Source: G026625185 sp963727835
GTDB taxonomy: Bacteria; Desulfobacterota; WTBG01; JAGOGO01
Assembly: GCA_963727835.1 (NCBI GenBank)
Contig: CAVSIB010000048.1
Coordinates: 1-64,000, forward strand
Direction: 5' to 3'
Length of the DNA stretch: 64,000 nt
Positions within the stretch are counted from its first letter, which is position 1; each line of letters begins with the position of its first letter. The notes under the pieces were generated by a model. The model saw nothing but the letters and a program-made list of their open reading frames with translations, was not told where the DNA came from and made no database searches. This document shows positions 19,771-29,042 of this stretch, one piece after another. The position numbers were made by a program, and so were the translations under genes.

Positions 19771-20238
19771 GTGAAAAAGCAAGCAAAGAACAAAAAAAAT
19801 GGAACATTCCGGAGGCAAAAAGGGTTTACCTTAGTTGAGTTGAGGATCGTGGTTATAATTATCGGTATTCTGATCGCGGTTGGCGTGCCTCTCTATTTAG
19901 CATATGTTCGAGATGCTAAGGCAGCGTCTGCGAAGGCGGCTATTGGCGTCATTCTTAATGCGGAAAAGCTTTATTACCAAAGGAACGAGCAATTTACAAG
20001 CGCAACCTCTGCTCAATTCGAAGGACTGCCAGAAGGCAATCCCCTTAGAGTTGATGTGCGAGATACTACCCACTATTGGACTATAACGGCAACCGGCTCG
20101 GAGAACAATACATTTACTGTTACCACCACCGGAAAAGCAGGCGCAGATTTTGATTACAGCAAAATTGTGGTATCCCTGATTTACAAACCTAATGGTGATG
20201 AGGTTTGGAAGAAAGCAGAAAACGGGGTTGAGTTTTAG
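19771..20238 (+). CDS. Type IV pilin-like protein
   Basis: A 155-residue prepilin. A basic leader of 18 residues ends in the peptidase site QKG-FTLVEL, with Phe as mature residue 1 and Glu at +5. The hydrophobic helix IVVIIIGILIAVGVPLYLAYV follows, then a globular domain. Arg after VEL (usually Met or Ile) is unusual. The product is exported and assembled by a type IV pilus or type II secretion system not found in this window. GTG 19771 is taken as the start, but AAAGAG is too close to it for a good ribosome site, so the true start is uncertain. A GEMM-like leader and a possible RpoN promoter precede it and a terminator follows, giving a single-gene unit. Confidence 0.85.
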   Translation: MKKQAKNKKNGTFRRQKGFTLVELRIVVIIIGILIAVGVPLYLAYVRDAKAASAKAAIGVILNAEKLYYQRNEQFTSATSAQFEGLPEGNPLRVDVRDTTHYWTITATGSENNTFTVTTTGKAGADFDYSKIVVSLIYKPNGDEVWKKAENGVEF

Positions 20239-20258
20239 AAGTTAGTTTTTTCTTTGGC

Positions 20259-20289
20259 GGGGTGAAGCTCGCATCCCTCTTTTTTTTTA
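20259..20289 (+). terminator. Rho-independent terminator after the pilin gene
   Basis: GGGGTG (20259-20264) pairs with CATCCC (20272-20277) across a seven-base loop and is followed by a run of about nine T. It lies 20 bases after the pilin stop. The rest of 20290-20533 shows nothing clear. Confidence 0.75.
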
Positions 20290-20533
20290 CCGGTGTTTAA
20301 AATGGGTGGCATTATGCACCATTAAACGGTTTCTTTTTTTGTTTGTTACCTATTGACATAACATTCTAACCCATCGGGCAAGAAGATTGCCGATCTAATT
20401 AATATTGGGATCGCAGTAATACTGTCATTTTTTTACTGGCAAATTTTCAGCTACCCTGCGGATTTTTGAAAAGCGAAACAGGTCTCCCGCATAAACGTGG
20501 TGCAATATTTTTAAACAAGCCTAAGGGAATCAT

Positions 20534-21273
20534 ATGAACGTGAATTCGGAAACCAAATTTATCTCAACGATCTCCCATAAATTGAAGACTCCCTTAAACG
20601 CGATTCTTGGTTTTTCTGAGCTTTTACTGGAGCAGGCATATGGCACGCTCAATGAAAAACAGATCCATTATCTAAAAAATATCCACTCGAGCGGTGAAAA
20701 CCTTCTGACCCTTTTAAATGATTTGATGGATTTAATGAATTTCCGCTGGGGTGAAATGCAGCTTACTTATTCTGAATTTTCCCTTCCGCTCGCGATCAAT
20801 GGAGCATGCGAATCAGTGAAAAACTGGGTTGCAAAAAAAATATTTCCTTGGAAATAAAGAATGGTGAAGGGGTATCTGTTATTAGAGCTGACGAGGCTAA
20901 ATTTATAAAAATACTGCACCACCTTCTCTCGAACGCGATTAAATTCACGCCGCCCGGGGGCGCGGTGAAAATATCAACCCAGTTCCTTAAAGCCCCACCG
21001 GGGGAAGACGCTTCTCTTTTGCCCCAGACCTATATTGAGGTCACGGTTGCAGACACAGGCATGGGGATACAACCTCACGACCAAGAAAAAATATTTTCAG
21101 AATTTTATCAGGTTGACCCTAGTCGTTCTCAGGATTTTGAGGGAACAGGATTGGGCCTTTGTATAACCCGTGAACTGGTTAATCTGCACCGGGGGAAAAT
21201 TTGGGTGGAAAGTGAAGAAGGCAAGGGAAGTAAATTTTCCTTTTTGATTCCCAAGATTGATAACCAAAATTAA
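20534..21273 (+). CDS. Soluble sensor histidine kinase core, frameshifted
   Basis: A short kinase with no sensor domain. HisKA (residues 5-70) has FISTISHKLKTPLNAILGFS with the phospho-His, and HATPase_c has LLSNAIKFTPPGG, DTGMGI and GTGLGLCITRELV. ORFs 20534-20857 and 20806-21273 join when one A is added to the A8 run near 20834, giving VAKKKNISLEI. This is another probable homopolymer error. Repaired length is about 246 residues. AAGGGAATCAT precedes ATG 20534. It overlaps or abuts the response regulator downstream, so they form a two-gene unit. Without its own input it probably depends on partner proteins. Confidence 0.88.
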
Positions 21274-21284
21274 TGGTGTTATTC

Positions 21285-21653
21285 ATGGCAGGAGCAAAAA
21301 TTCTTCTGGTAGATGATACCCGATTAAACCGAGAGCTCGCGAAAGAGTTCCTGGAGAGGAAAGGGTATCAGGTATTAGAGGCTGTTTGTGGAAAAGAAGG
21401 TATAGAAAAGGCTCGTCAGAATAAACCTGATATTATCTTACTGGATATCGAATTACCAGATATGAACGGGCTGGAAGTAATTAAAGTGATAAAAAAAGAT
21501 CCTGAGATCAACCCCATCCCCGTGGTTGCGTTTACGGGTTATAACCAACACGAAGAGCAGGAGAACTTTCTCGCGGCAGGATTTGCCGGGTTTATTTCTA
21601 AACCTTTTGATATTCAGACGTTCCCTCAGATGGTAGCCAAATTTTTAAAATAA
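21285..21653 (+). CDS. Single-domain response regulator (DivK/CheY-like)
   Basis: A 122-residue receiver domain only: KILLVDDTRLNREL with the acidic pocket, IILLDIELPDMNG with the phospho-Asp, the switch Thr in VVAFTG and the KPF lysine. There is no output domain, so it signals by protein contact. It begins 12 bases after the kinase stop and is surely its partner. DivK-type regulators after stand-alone kinases are frequent in this lineage. The ORF start at 21273 is possible, but the conserved domain begins right after ATG 21285. Confidence 0.9.
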   Translation: MAGAKILLVDDTRLNRELAKEFLERKGYQVLEAVCGKEGIEKARQNKPDIILLDIELPDMNGLEVIKVIKKDPEINPIPVVAFTGYNQHEEQENFLAAGFAGFISKPFDIQTFPQMVAKFLK

Positions 21654-21712
21654 AATTTAACCACTGTTCCAAAACCAAATCTCCAAATGTTACACTCCAA
21701 CGCAACCAGCTC

Positions 21713-23236
21713 TTTTAAACGAAAGCGTTTAAAAAGACGGTTATTATCCTTGCTCTCATAGTGCTGGCAATTTCTGTTTATCCCTTTGCGAAACTTGGTT
21801 CTGAATTTATGCCTTCCCTTTATGGAGGGACGCTTTTTTTATGCCGGTGACCGTGCCTGCACCATCTATATCTGTGGTCTTAAAATTCCTCCAGCTTCAG
21901 GACAAGATATTGATGAAGTTTCCGGATGTGGCCCAGGTTTTCGGAAAAGCGGGCGGGTGGAAACAGCGATCGACCCCGCTCCCCTTGAGATGTTTGAAAA
22001 TGAGATGAATGAAGCGTTGACCATTCCCGGCGTGGCGAATTCCTTTACTATGCCCATAAAAGCCCGGATCGATATGCTGGCGACCGGGATCAGGACGCCG
22101 GTGGGAATTAAGGTTCTGGGTCCAAAACTCAATGAAATTGAAAAAATAGGGCTGGCTATCGAACACCACATGAAGAAAATTCCGGGAACACGAAGCTCAT
22201 ATGCGGAAAGGATAACCACAGGGTATTTCTTAGACTTTGCTATCAGACGGGATGCTGTTGCGCGTTACGGTTTAACGGTTGAGGATGTCCAGGACGTGAT
22301 CCAATCGGCGATCGGCGGAATGACGGACCACCACGGTGGAAGGAAGACAGCGCTACCCGGTAAACATACGCTAGTCGAGGGAATTAAGAGATACCCTGAA
22401 AAAACTGCAAAGAGTACTGATCCCGGTTATGAGGGGGAATGCTCCTTCAGGTGCAGGAATGTCATCTTTTTCTACCCCAACTCTTGTTCAGGTGCCGCTC
22501 GGCGAACTGGCAGAGATAAAAGTAGTAAATGGCCCGATGGTCATCAAAAGTGACGAAGGGCTTCTTACCGCCTATGTTTATGTGGACTTTTCCGGCTGGG
22601 ACATTGGGGGATATTTAGATGAGGCCAAAAAGCGTGTTGCCTCTTTGAAGATTCTCGACGTTTACCGCTTGCAATGGAGCGGCGAATATGAATATTTGGT
22701 GAGAACCCATGAAAGGCTGAAATTAGTTATTCCACTTCCAATCCTGATTATTTTTGTGCTCATTTATTTCAACACCCAGTTGGTTACCAAAATCTTAATT
22801 GTGCTGTTGGCTGTTCCTTTCTCCCGGGTAGGATCATTCTGGCTTCTTTACTTTCTCAACTGCAACATGAGCATTGCGGTATGGGTGGGGATCATTGCTC
22901 TTGCCGGACTAGATGCCGAAACCGGAGTGTTTATGCTCCTCTACCTGGACTTGGCCTATGAGCAGTGGAAGAAGGAAGGCAAACTGAATACTATAAGTGA
23001 CCTTAAGGATGCGATCATGCACGGAGCAGTAAAAAGGATACGTCCTAAAATTGTGACCGTAAGCGTTATCTTGGCCGGCCTTATCCCGATAATGTTCAGC
23101 CACGGCACAGGGTGCGGATGCAATGAAACGGATCGCCGCACCCATGGTCGGTGGCATTGTCATCTCCACCATCCTCGAGCTGATCATCTAACCTTCGATA
23201 TACTTGATAGGGCGGGGAAGGGCATTAAAAAAGTAG
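21713..23236 (+). pseudogene. CusA/CzcA-type heavy-metal RND efflux pump remnant
   Basis: Only the second half of a roughly 1,040-residue RND pump is present. It begins in AFKKTVIILALIVLAISV and KLGSEFMP (about 21725-21815) and continues through DPAPLEMFE, TMPIKARIDMLATGI and the distinctive GYFLDFAI, DVQDVIQSAIGGM block. It then reaches membrane segments with GIIALAGLDAETGVFM and ends at TAG 23234-23236. Several frameshifts occur (near 21850, 21935, 22340-22440, 23100), plus an in-frame loss of about 20 residues after PLEMFE. The N-terminal half and the CusB/CusC partners are missing, so it is a dead copper/silver exporter beside an intact CopA. Confidence 0.88.
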
Positions 23237-23285
23237 TTCAGGGAACGTGGTCACTCCTTCCGTTACATATTATCAATCATCCTTT

Positions 23286-25754
23286 TTAAATAGTTTTCAG
23301 AGGGGGCCGGAATCTCCTTAATCTTAGGGCATTACTTACCACGGTAACTGAAGAAAGGGCCATGGCGGCTGCCGCAATCATTGGACTTAAAAGTATTTTG
23401 AAAAAGGGAAAAAGCGCACCGGCGGCAACTGGGATCAAGATTGTGTTATACGCAAAAGCCCAAAAGAGGTTTTGTTTAATATTTCGGATGGTCGCTTTGC
23501 TTAATGTAATAGCAGTCACCACTCCCCTCAAGTCACCGCTTATCAGGGTAATATCGGCTGACTCAATGGCCACATCAGTTCCTGTGCCAAGGGCAATGCC
23601 AATATCCGCCTGCGCTAAGGCTGGCGCATCATTAATGCCATCACCAACCATGCCCACGATTTTTCCCTCAGCTTGAAGCTTTTTTACTTCATTAGCTTTG
23701 CCTTTGGGTAACACCTCTGCTAAAACCCGATCTATTGTGACTTCATGAGCGATTGTTTCTGCGGTCCTTCGGCTATCCCCGGTTATCATAATTATCTCAA
23801 GGTCCAAATCGTGCAAGGCAGCGATGGCTTCTTTGGATTTGGGCTTCAAGGTATCGGCAACGGCGATGATTCCGGCAATTTTCCCTTTAACAGCGATGAA
23901 CATCGGAGTTTTTCCTTCACCGGAAAGAAGCTCAGATTTTTTTTGCATATCCTTGAGCGCAACACCTTTTGTCTCCATAAATTTAGCATTACCGAGAAAG
24001 ACCTCTTTACCTCCTATCTCTGCTTCAATTCCTTGACCCGGAAAAGCCTGGAAATGGGCAGAATCATCTATTGCTAGCTTGCGTTCTTTTGCCTTGTTGA
24101 GGATCGCCTCACCGAGGGAATGTTCTGAGAACTTTTCCGCGGACGCGGCTAAACCAAGGATCTTCTCCTCGTTATATCCCTCAGCGGGCATGATGTCAGT
24201 TACCGAAGGCGCACCTTTCGTGATCGTTCCTGTCTTGTCGAGGACAATGGTAGTTAGTTTATGGGCTGTTTCCAGTGCATTCCCCGTACGAATGAGGACA
24301 CCCATCTCCGCTCCTTTGCCAGTTCCCACCATGATGGAGGTAGGCGTAGCTAAGCCGAGCGCACAAGGGCAGGCAATGATCATTACGGCTACGAAATTGA
24401 GTAAGGCATAGGTCAAGGTTGGTTCTGGTCCTAAGGAAAACCAGACGATAAACGTGAGGAGCGCAATTCCCATAACCGCGGGGACAAAGTAACTCGCAAT
24501 CTGGTCAGCGAGGCGAGCGATGGGCAGCTTTGATCCCTGAGCATCTTCCACCAGCTTAATAATCTGGGCAAGGATGGTTTCTTTTCCCACTTTGATAGCT
24601 TTAAATTTAAAGGTCCCGGTCTTGTTGATGGTAGCGCCGATAACCTCATCACCGGATTTTTTTTCTACGGGAATAGCTTCTCCGGTTACCATGGATTCAT
24701 CCACCGAGGAATTGCCTTCCACAACCGTACCATCCACAGGAACCTTTCCCCCCGGGCGCACGATAACTATATCACCAATTTGGACGTCCTCAATAGAGAT
24801 TTCTAATTCCTGCTCATCCCGGATAATGATTGCGGTCTTTGGTTGAAGGCCCAGCAACCTCTTGATTGCTTCCGAGGTTTTGCCTTTCGCCTGGGCTTCC
24901 AAAAGACGTCCCAGGAGAATGATGACAATGATGGCTCCCGCAGTGTCAAAATAAACTTCAGGGACAAGGCCCTTGACAGCAAAGAGTTTGGGAAAGAAGG
25001 TGGCAAGGACACTGTAACCATAAGCGGCACTGGTCCCGACGGCAATCAAGGTGTTCATGTCAGTCGTTTTGTGTTTGAGAGTAGCCCAGGCACCTTGATA
25101 AAACTGCCATCCGATCCAGAACTGGACTGGAGTTTGCAAAAAAAACTGAAGGATAAAATTGGTCTTCTTGCTCAGCTCCCATAAGGGGGAAAGGCCGAGG
25201 TGATCCCAGGACATTAAAACAAAGATGGGGATAATTAGGATGAGCCCGGCCAAGAATTTTTGTTTGAGGTTTTTTACTTCTTTTTCCCGGGCAAGCTTTT
25301 CTTTATCAATGCCAAGACCTTCTTCGATGTGCGGAACTTTATAGCCGAGGGCTTCAATTTCACGGGTTACATCTTTGACCGTTACTTTTCCTGGAGTGAT
25401 TTCTACCGTCGCATTTTGTAAAGCAAGATTGACATGTGCTTGGATAATCCCGGGAACGTGGCTCAAGGCAGTTTCAACCCTGTTTACACAGGAAGCGCAG
25501 GACATTCCCTGAATCGGCAGGACGATCTTTTCCTGCTTTACCCCAAAGCCCAAATCATGGATGGCTTTTGTAAAATAGAGAGGAGCAGTTTTAGTTGGGT
25601 CATAAAGAATGGAAGCGTTTTCAGTGGCGAGATTTACCCTTGCTTCTTTTACTCCGTCTGCTTGGGCGAGGGCTTTTTCGATCCTAGCCACGCAGCTAGC
25701 ACAGTGCATGCCGGAAATGGAGAGGTCCAGTCTTTTAAATGGCTCTTTTCCCAC
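23286..25754 (-). CDS. copA: Copper-translocating P1B-type ATPase
   Basis: An intact 822-residue copper exporter. There are two N-terminal heavy-metal domains (GMHCASC, Cys 18 and 21; GMSCASC about residue 84), then eight predicted membrane helices with the transport motif ACPCALG. The phosphorylation site is DKTGT, the phosphatase-loop motif TGEA, the HP ligand is in SEHSLGEAI and the hinge is GDGINDAPAL. CPC with paired CxxC domains indicates Cu(I). It pumps copper out of the cytosol at the cost of ATP. It is convergent with the dead CusA, 50 bases away. An extended -10 box lies about 56 bases upstream. One of the longest unbroken genes in the window. Confidence 0.96.
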   Translation of the reverse strand: MGKEPFKRLDLSISGMHCASCVARIEKALAQADGVKEARVNLATENASILYDPTKTAPLYFTKAIHDLGFGVKQEKIVLPIQGMSCASCVNRVETALSHVPGIIQAHVNLALQNATVEITPGKVTVKDVTREIEALGYKVPHIEEGLGIDKEKLAREKEVKNLKQKFLAGLILIIPIFVLMSWDHLGLSPLWELSKKTNFILQFFLQTPVQFWIGWQFYQGAWATLKHKTTDMNTLIAVGTSAAYGYSVLATFFPKLFAVKGLVPEVYFDTAGAIIVIILLGRLLEAQAKGKTSEAIKRLLGLQPKTAIIIRDEQELEISIEDVQIGDIVIVRPGGKVPVDGTVVEGNSSVDESMVTGEAIPVEKKSGDEVIGATINKTGTFKFKAIKVGKETILAQIIKLVEDAQGSKLPIARLADQIASYFVPAVMGIALLTFIVWFSLGPEPTLTYALLNFVAVMIIACPCALGLATPTSIMVGTGKGAEMGVLIRTGNALETAHKLTTIVLDKTGTITKGAPSVTDIMPAEGYNEEKILGLAASAEKFSEHSLGEAILNKAKERKLAIDDSAHFQAFPGQGIEAEIGGKEVFLGNAKFMETKGVALKDMQKKSELLSGEGKTPMFIAVKGKIAGIIAVADTLKPKSKEAIAALHDLDLEIIMITGDSRRTAETIAHEVTIDRVLAEVLPKGKANEVKKLQAEGKIVGMVGDGINDAPALAQADIGIALGTGTDVAIESADITLISGDLRGVVTAITLSKATIRNIKQNLFWAFAYNTILIPVAAGALFPFFKILLSPMIAAAAMALSSVTVVSNALRLRRFRPPLKTI

Positions 25755-25809
25755 GGATGGATTTTTCTCTCCAATAAAAAGAAGGTTGGAAAATTTGAAG
25801 CTTATTTAT

Positions 25810-25818
25810 ATTATACCA
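25810..25818 (-). promoter_or_regulatory. Extended -10 promoter element upstream of copA
   Basis: On the minus strand TGGTATAAT is a perfect extended -10 (25810-25818). No good -35 is found. An imperfect ACC...GGT dyad overlaps it and might be a metal-sensor site, but that is weak. Confidence 0.45.
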
Positions 25819-25919
25819 AAATTTACAAGGTGGTTGCTTAAGAAAAGTAAAACAAGGCCGGAATTACCAAAAAAGAGTTTTCGTGTGAGAAGAAACCGTA
25901 AGGGTACTGAACCATAGAG

Positions 25920-26382
25920 TTAGAGCGCTCCCTGCTTTTCTTCGTCCCAGACCCGGCACGCTTCGATAAGCAACATCTCGGTGCTGTAAAAAATTTTCTG
26001 GTCCAAGAGTTGAGCATCAGGGTCCAGGATAAAAAGACCATGCTCCCAGCGCACTAAAAAATTAAAGGCCTCAACTCCTTCGACCTGCTTGTATTGAGCA
26101 TTGATAACCTGGACCTGGTTAAAGAATACTTCCCCATTTTCACTTCCTTAAAAAGTTTAAGGGCTCCGGTCTTCCCTCCGGCAGAGAGCATTTGAATAAG
26201 GTCGGTAACATAGATTTCTGCCAAGTTACCGGTAATGCCTTTTTTGGTCGAAGCGGTCTTGGCTTTTTCTTCAGTTTTTTGGAGAGAATGTTTAATAAAA
26301 CTCTGAATCTTTGCAACGAGAATGCTTGGGTTATGAAGCCAAGCTCGATGATTATTTCACCGATCTTTTTGTTGCTCATCAT
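25920..26382 (-). CDS. DUF4388 domain protein, frameshifted
   Basis: Reading leftward from ATG 26382 gives MSNKKIGEIIIELGFIT, then in shifted frames GITGNLAEIYVTDLIQMLSA and GGKTGALKLF, then GEVFFNQVQVINAQY, and ends at TAA 25920-25922. The segment ITGNL...DLIQMLS..GKTG.L is the DUF4388 (PatA-like) signature found in bacterial signalling proteins of unknown biochemistry. Shifts fall near 26330 and 26145, so no single ORF covers it. Repaired length is about 153 residues. A near-perfect sigma-70 promoter lies just upstream. Its neighbours (copA, DUF169) give no functional hint. Confidence 0.7.
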
Positions 26383-26426
26383 ATATTTTAACACCTTTTG
26401 TGAACGTGTTATCTTGTGATTGTTTG

Positions 26427-26455
26427 ATTATAAAAAGAAAATGATTTGGTGTCAA
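26427..26455 (-). promoter_or_regulatory. Consensus sigma-70 promoter for the DUF4388 gene
   Basis: Minus strand TTGACA (26450-26455), 17-base spacer, TATAAT (26427-26432): both boxes are perfect. It points to the DUF4388 start 45 bases on. The rest of 26456-26635 is AT-rich with nothing recognised. Confidence 0.8.
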
Positions 26456-26635
26456 GGACATAAAGGTTCGTAAGATGGGGATAAAAACTATTTTTTTTTG
26501 AGTCCTTAAACCTATAAGGGAAAAAAGAATCTGCGTAAATTTCGAATAGCCCAGAGAACCAAACCTCACGAAAGTACTCTCGGGAAGTGATAAAAGAGAG
26601 CGGTGTAAAAAGAGCAGAAAAGTTAAAACAAAAAT

Positions 26636-27490
26636 TTATTTTTGGGGTTGATCGGATGCTTCTTCGCCCCAAGCTTTTTTACTGCGTTCGATCTTTTTGC
26701 GTACCGAATCCCAGGTTTTTGTGATTAAGAAGGATTTGCGCCATCGGGAGAGCATACGGTGGTACATCTCCGCCGGGACAGTGAAAATAAGCTCATCGGT
26801 TTTAATGTATCGTCGTTCGGTTGGATCCCACCCACCCAACACGGCCTTTGACTTTCCTTGGGCGAGGAGATGTAAGGGCCACGTTAAAATACCAGCACAG
26901 CCTGGACCGAATGGGGATAAGACTGCTTCAAAGTCGTTGGTTGCAAAGGTTGCAAGTTGGTGGAGGCCGCAGATGCTTTCAGGCCGGGCGAAGAAAATAA
27001 CCAATTCCGGCTTTTCACAATTAGTAAAGTGGGAAAGGGGTTTAAACACACAAAAAGAAGCTGGTGCAGGTCGGGGATCAATGGTCTTAAAGAACATTTT
27101 TGTCACCTCAGGCGACTCAAGATAGCGTTCACCCTCAAAACGGTTGGGGATACCTGTGGAGACGAAACGGGCGACAAAATCTAAAGGACGCCTTAAAAAC
27201 CCCAAATAAAAGGCTCCGCCAAAACAATCGAAATTTTCTCTGCTAAAATAAGCGCTCGTACCTTTTTTACGCGCCCGCCAAAGCAAGCCGATTACACAAG
27301 AAAAACCTTCAAAGACTAAACCCCAATCAATTTTATCTCCTTTTTCCTCTTCCAGAGTAGGTAGCCTGCGGGATTTTGGTGTAAAACCATCCTTTGGCTT
27401 CTGATCGGTATAAAACACGCCAAAAGGCTCTTCTGAGATGCCGAGGATTTCCAAGAAAGCTTTTGATTCACTGATGCTATTTTCTGACAT
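26636..27490 (-). CDS. DUF169 family protein
   Basis: A 284-residue cytosolic protein matching the DUF169 family, with EPFGVFYTDQKP near residue 20 and CVFKPLSHF and PGCAGILTWPL further on. Ten or more Cys are present, several in conserved spots (SCVIGLL, DCFGGAFYLG, FGPGCAGIL). DUF169 proteins are common in anaerobes and archaea and have no settled biochemical role. The gene is intact. ATG 27490 follows TTGAAAGG. Its promoter side faces the MITE/IS630 insertion, so that insertion may have separated it from older upstream partners. Confidence 0.88.
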   Translation of the reverse strand: MSENSISESKAFLEILGISEEPFGVFYTDQKPKDGFTPKSRRLPTLEEEKGDKIDWGLVFEGFSCVIGLLWRARKKGTSAYFSRENFDCFGGAFYLGFLRRPLDFVARFVSTGIPNRFEGERYLESPEVTKMFFKTIDPRPAPASFCVFKPLSHFTNCEKPELVIFFARPESICGLHQLATFATNDFEAVLSPFGPGCAGILTWPLHLLAQGKSKAVLGGWDPTERRYIKTDELIFTVPAEMYHRMLSRWRKSFLITKTWDSVRKKIERSKKAWGEEASDQPQK

Positions 27491-27576
27491 TATTTCAAAC
27501 CTTTCAATTTTAGGTTAATAATCATGTAGTACCAAATGTTTTATGCAAACCAGAGTCATTACCGTGTAATGCCACT

Positions 27577-28696
27577 AGTACTTAGTTGCATAATTTAGCG
27601 ATAGATTGTCTCAAGGGAACTGCTTTCACCCTTGTCTTTTTCCACTCAAACGGAGCGGCGTTTTTATTATATGAATCAATGAAATCAGAGATTGCCTTTC
27701 TCAACTGTTTTACAGAAATAAAACTGGCCCCTCTAAGAGGTTTTCTGGTTAAAATACTGAACCAGATTTCTATTTGGTTCAACCAACTGGCATGAGTTGG
27801 CGTGTAATGAAAGGTCACATTTTTATGACGTGCAAGCCAGAGGTCATCCTTCGGCTTGTGAGTCTTTAGATTATCAAGGATCACATGCAGTTCCTTGCCT
27901 GGGTATTCGGCTGTTATGGAATTCATAAAATCAAGAAATTCCTTTCTGCGGCGACGATTATAATGCCCAGCTTTGACCTGACCAGTTGTAATATCGAGCG
28001 CTGCAAAAAGGGTGGTTGTTCCATGTCGCTTATATTCATGATTATAGCCGGTAATAGCTTTGCCATTTGGCAATTTTAAATACCCCTGAGCTCGTTCCAA
28101 TGCCTGAATGGCGGGTTTTTCATCCACGCTGATTACTACCGCATTATCTGGGGGCGATAAATAAAGCCCTACAATATCAGCAGCCTTTTCGGCAAACTGA
28201 GGATCAGTGCTGATGCACCAACTGTGACGCCGCTGTAGGTGGATGCCATGTTTACGAAGAACACGCCATACTTGATGTTCTGAAACGTCGCCGAGAGCGT
28301 TGGAAACAAGTTTTCCGGTCCAGGTGCTATAACCGGAAGGAGGTTCTTCATCAAGCTTTTTGAGGATTCGCAACTCAGCATCCTCATTATATATTTTAGG
28401 TTTTCCAGAACGATATGAATCTTGAAGTCCTTCGATTCGTTTTTGGGCAAAACGATTTCGCCATTGACTTACGGTTGTTGGTCTCACCTCCAGTTTTTTT
28501 GAGATTTCCTTAGTGGTCAACCCATCGGCTGCCATAAGGATAATGATGCTTCGAAGGACAATGCGCTGTTCTGTTGTATGTGAACGAACCCATTTTTCAA
28601 GAATCTCTCGTTCATCTTTTATTAACGTTATGGGGGTTGCTAATCTACTCATGCCCCCCCTTATATATTATGTCGTTAATTATTGCACGTAAATAC
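27577..28696 (-). mobile_element. IS630-family insertion sequence
   Basis: An element of about 1.12 kb bounded by CTAG copies at 27575-27578 and 28696-28699. Imperfect inverted ends start ACTAGTAcTTAgtTGCaTAA on the left and the matching complement on the right. IS630 elements insert at TA, often within CTAG, and duplicate it. It contains one intact transposase gene and nothing else. It sits inside one arm of the MITE. Confidence 0.82.
27582..28652 (-). CDS. IS630-family transposase
   Basis: An intact 356-residue DDE transposase. The N-terminal 110 residues are a winged/homeodomain-like HTH (GLTTKEISKKLEVRPTTVSQW). The catalytic Asps are in ISVDEKPAIQ and HVILDNLKTH, and the catalytic Glu is in the SWLNQIEIWFS motif. 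The family cuts and pastes at TA dinucleotides. The stop lies eight bases from the left inverted repeat, the usual compact design. Being unbroken, the copy may be recent or active. Confidence 0.93.
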   Translation of the reverse strand: MSRLATPITLIKDEREILEKWVRSHTTEQRIVLRSIIILMAADGLTTKEISKKLEVRPTTVSQWRNRFAQKRIEGLQDSYRSGKPKIYNEDAELRILKKLDEEPPSGYSTWTGKLVSNALGDVSEHQVWRVLRKHGIHLQRRHSWCISTDPQFAEKAADIVGLYLSPPDNAVVISVDEKPAIQALERAQGYLKLPNGKAITGYNHEYKRHGTTTLFAALDITTGQVKAGHYNRRRRKEFLDFMNSITAEYPGKELHVILDNLKTHKPKDDLWLARHKNVTFHYTPTHASWLNQIEIWFSILTRKPLRGASFISVKQLRKAISDFIDSYNKNAAPFEWKKTRVKAVPLRQSIAKLCN

Positions 28697-29042
28697 TAGT
28701 GTAGTGTTTCTATATTAGCTTGACACGAACTGTTAGCACATGTCGCTGTATTAATTAGTAAATAATATGATGCCATTGTAAAGCCGTAATAGAAACACTA
28801 CACTAGTGGCATTATAAGTCAGCTTGGTATATTTTTTCTTTTCCTGCTTTTTCTCTTTTTTCTTTTGTATGGGTTTGTCAACGTCTTTTTTAAGTAATGT
28901 CAAACAATTAAACTTGAATGGAGCGCCTAAAATAGATAGTAAATTGATATGTTAAATAAATTTTAACCTTACCTTGCGTTTTGTTCTTCTTTGTTGAGGC
29001 ATTTCTTTTGGGATTTTTTGGTTGGGCACTGGGGATTAGAGT

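Larger units (their letters stand above)
27567..28814. mobile_element. MITE with 26-bp perfect terminal repeats, interrupted by an IS630 insertion
   Basis: TAATGCCACTAGT (27567-27579) and its exact complement (28802-28814) flank the whole block, ending in TA on both sides. If the IS630 copy is removed at its CTAG site, the left arm continues into 28701-28713, giving a 26-bp perfect inverted repeat with 28789-28814 around a core of about 75 bases that has no coding capacity. That is the form of a TA-targeting (Tc1/mariner/IS630-like) MITE of about 127 bases. Beyond it, 28815-29042 is AT-rich and empty. Confidence 0.75.

Noticed and set aside
25810..25838. CueR-type operator at the copA promoter
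   Set aside because: Only ACC...GGT ends match; the inner bases are not dyad-symmetric and the spacer is not a clear 19 bp.
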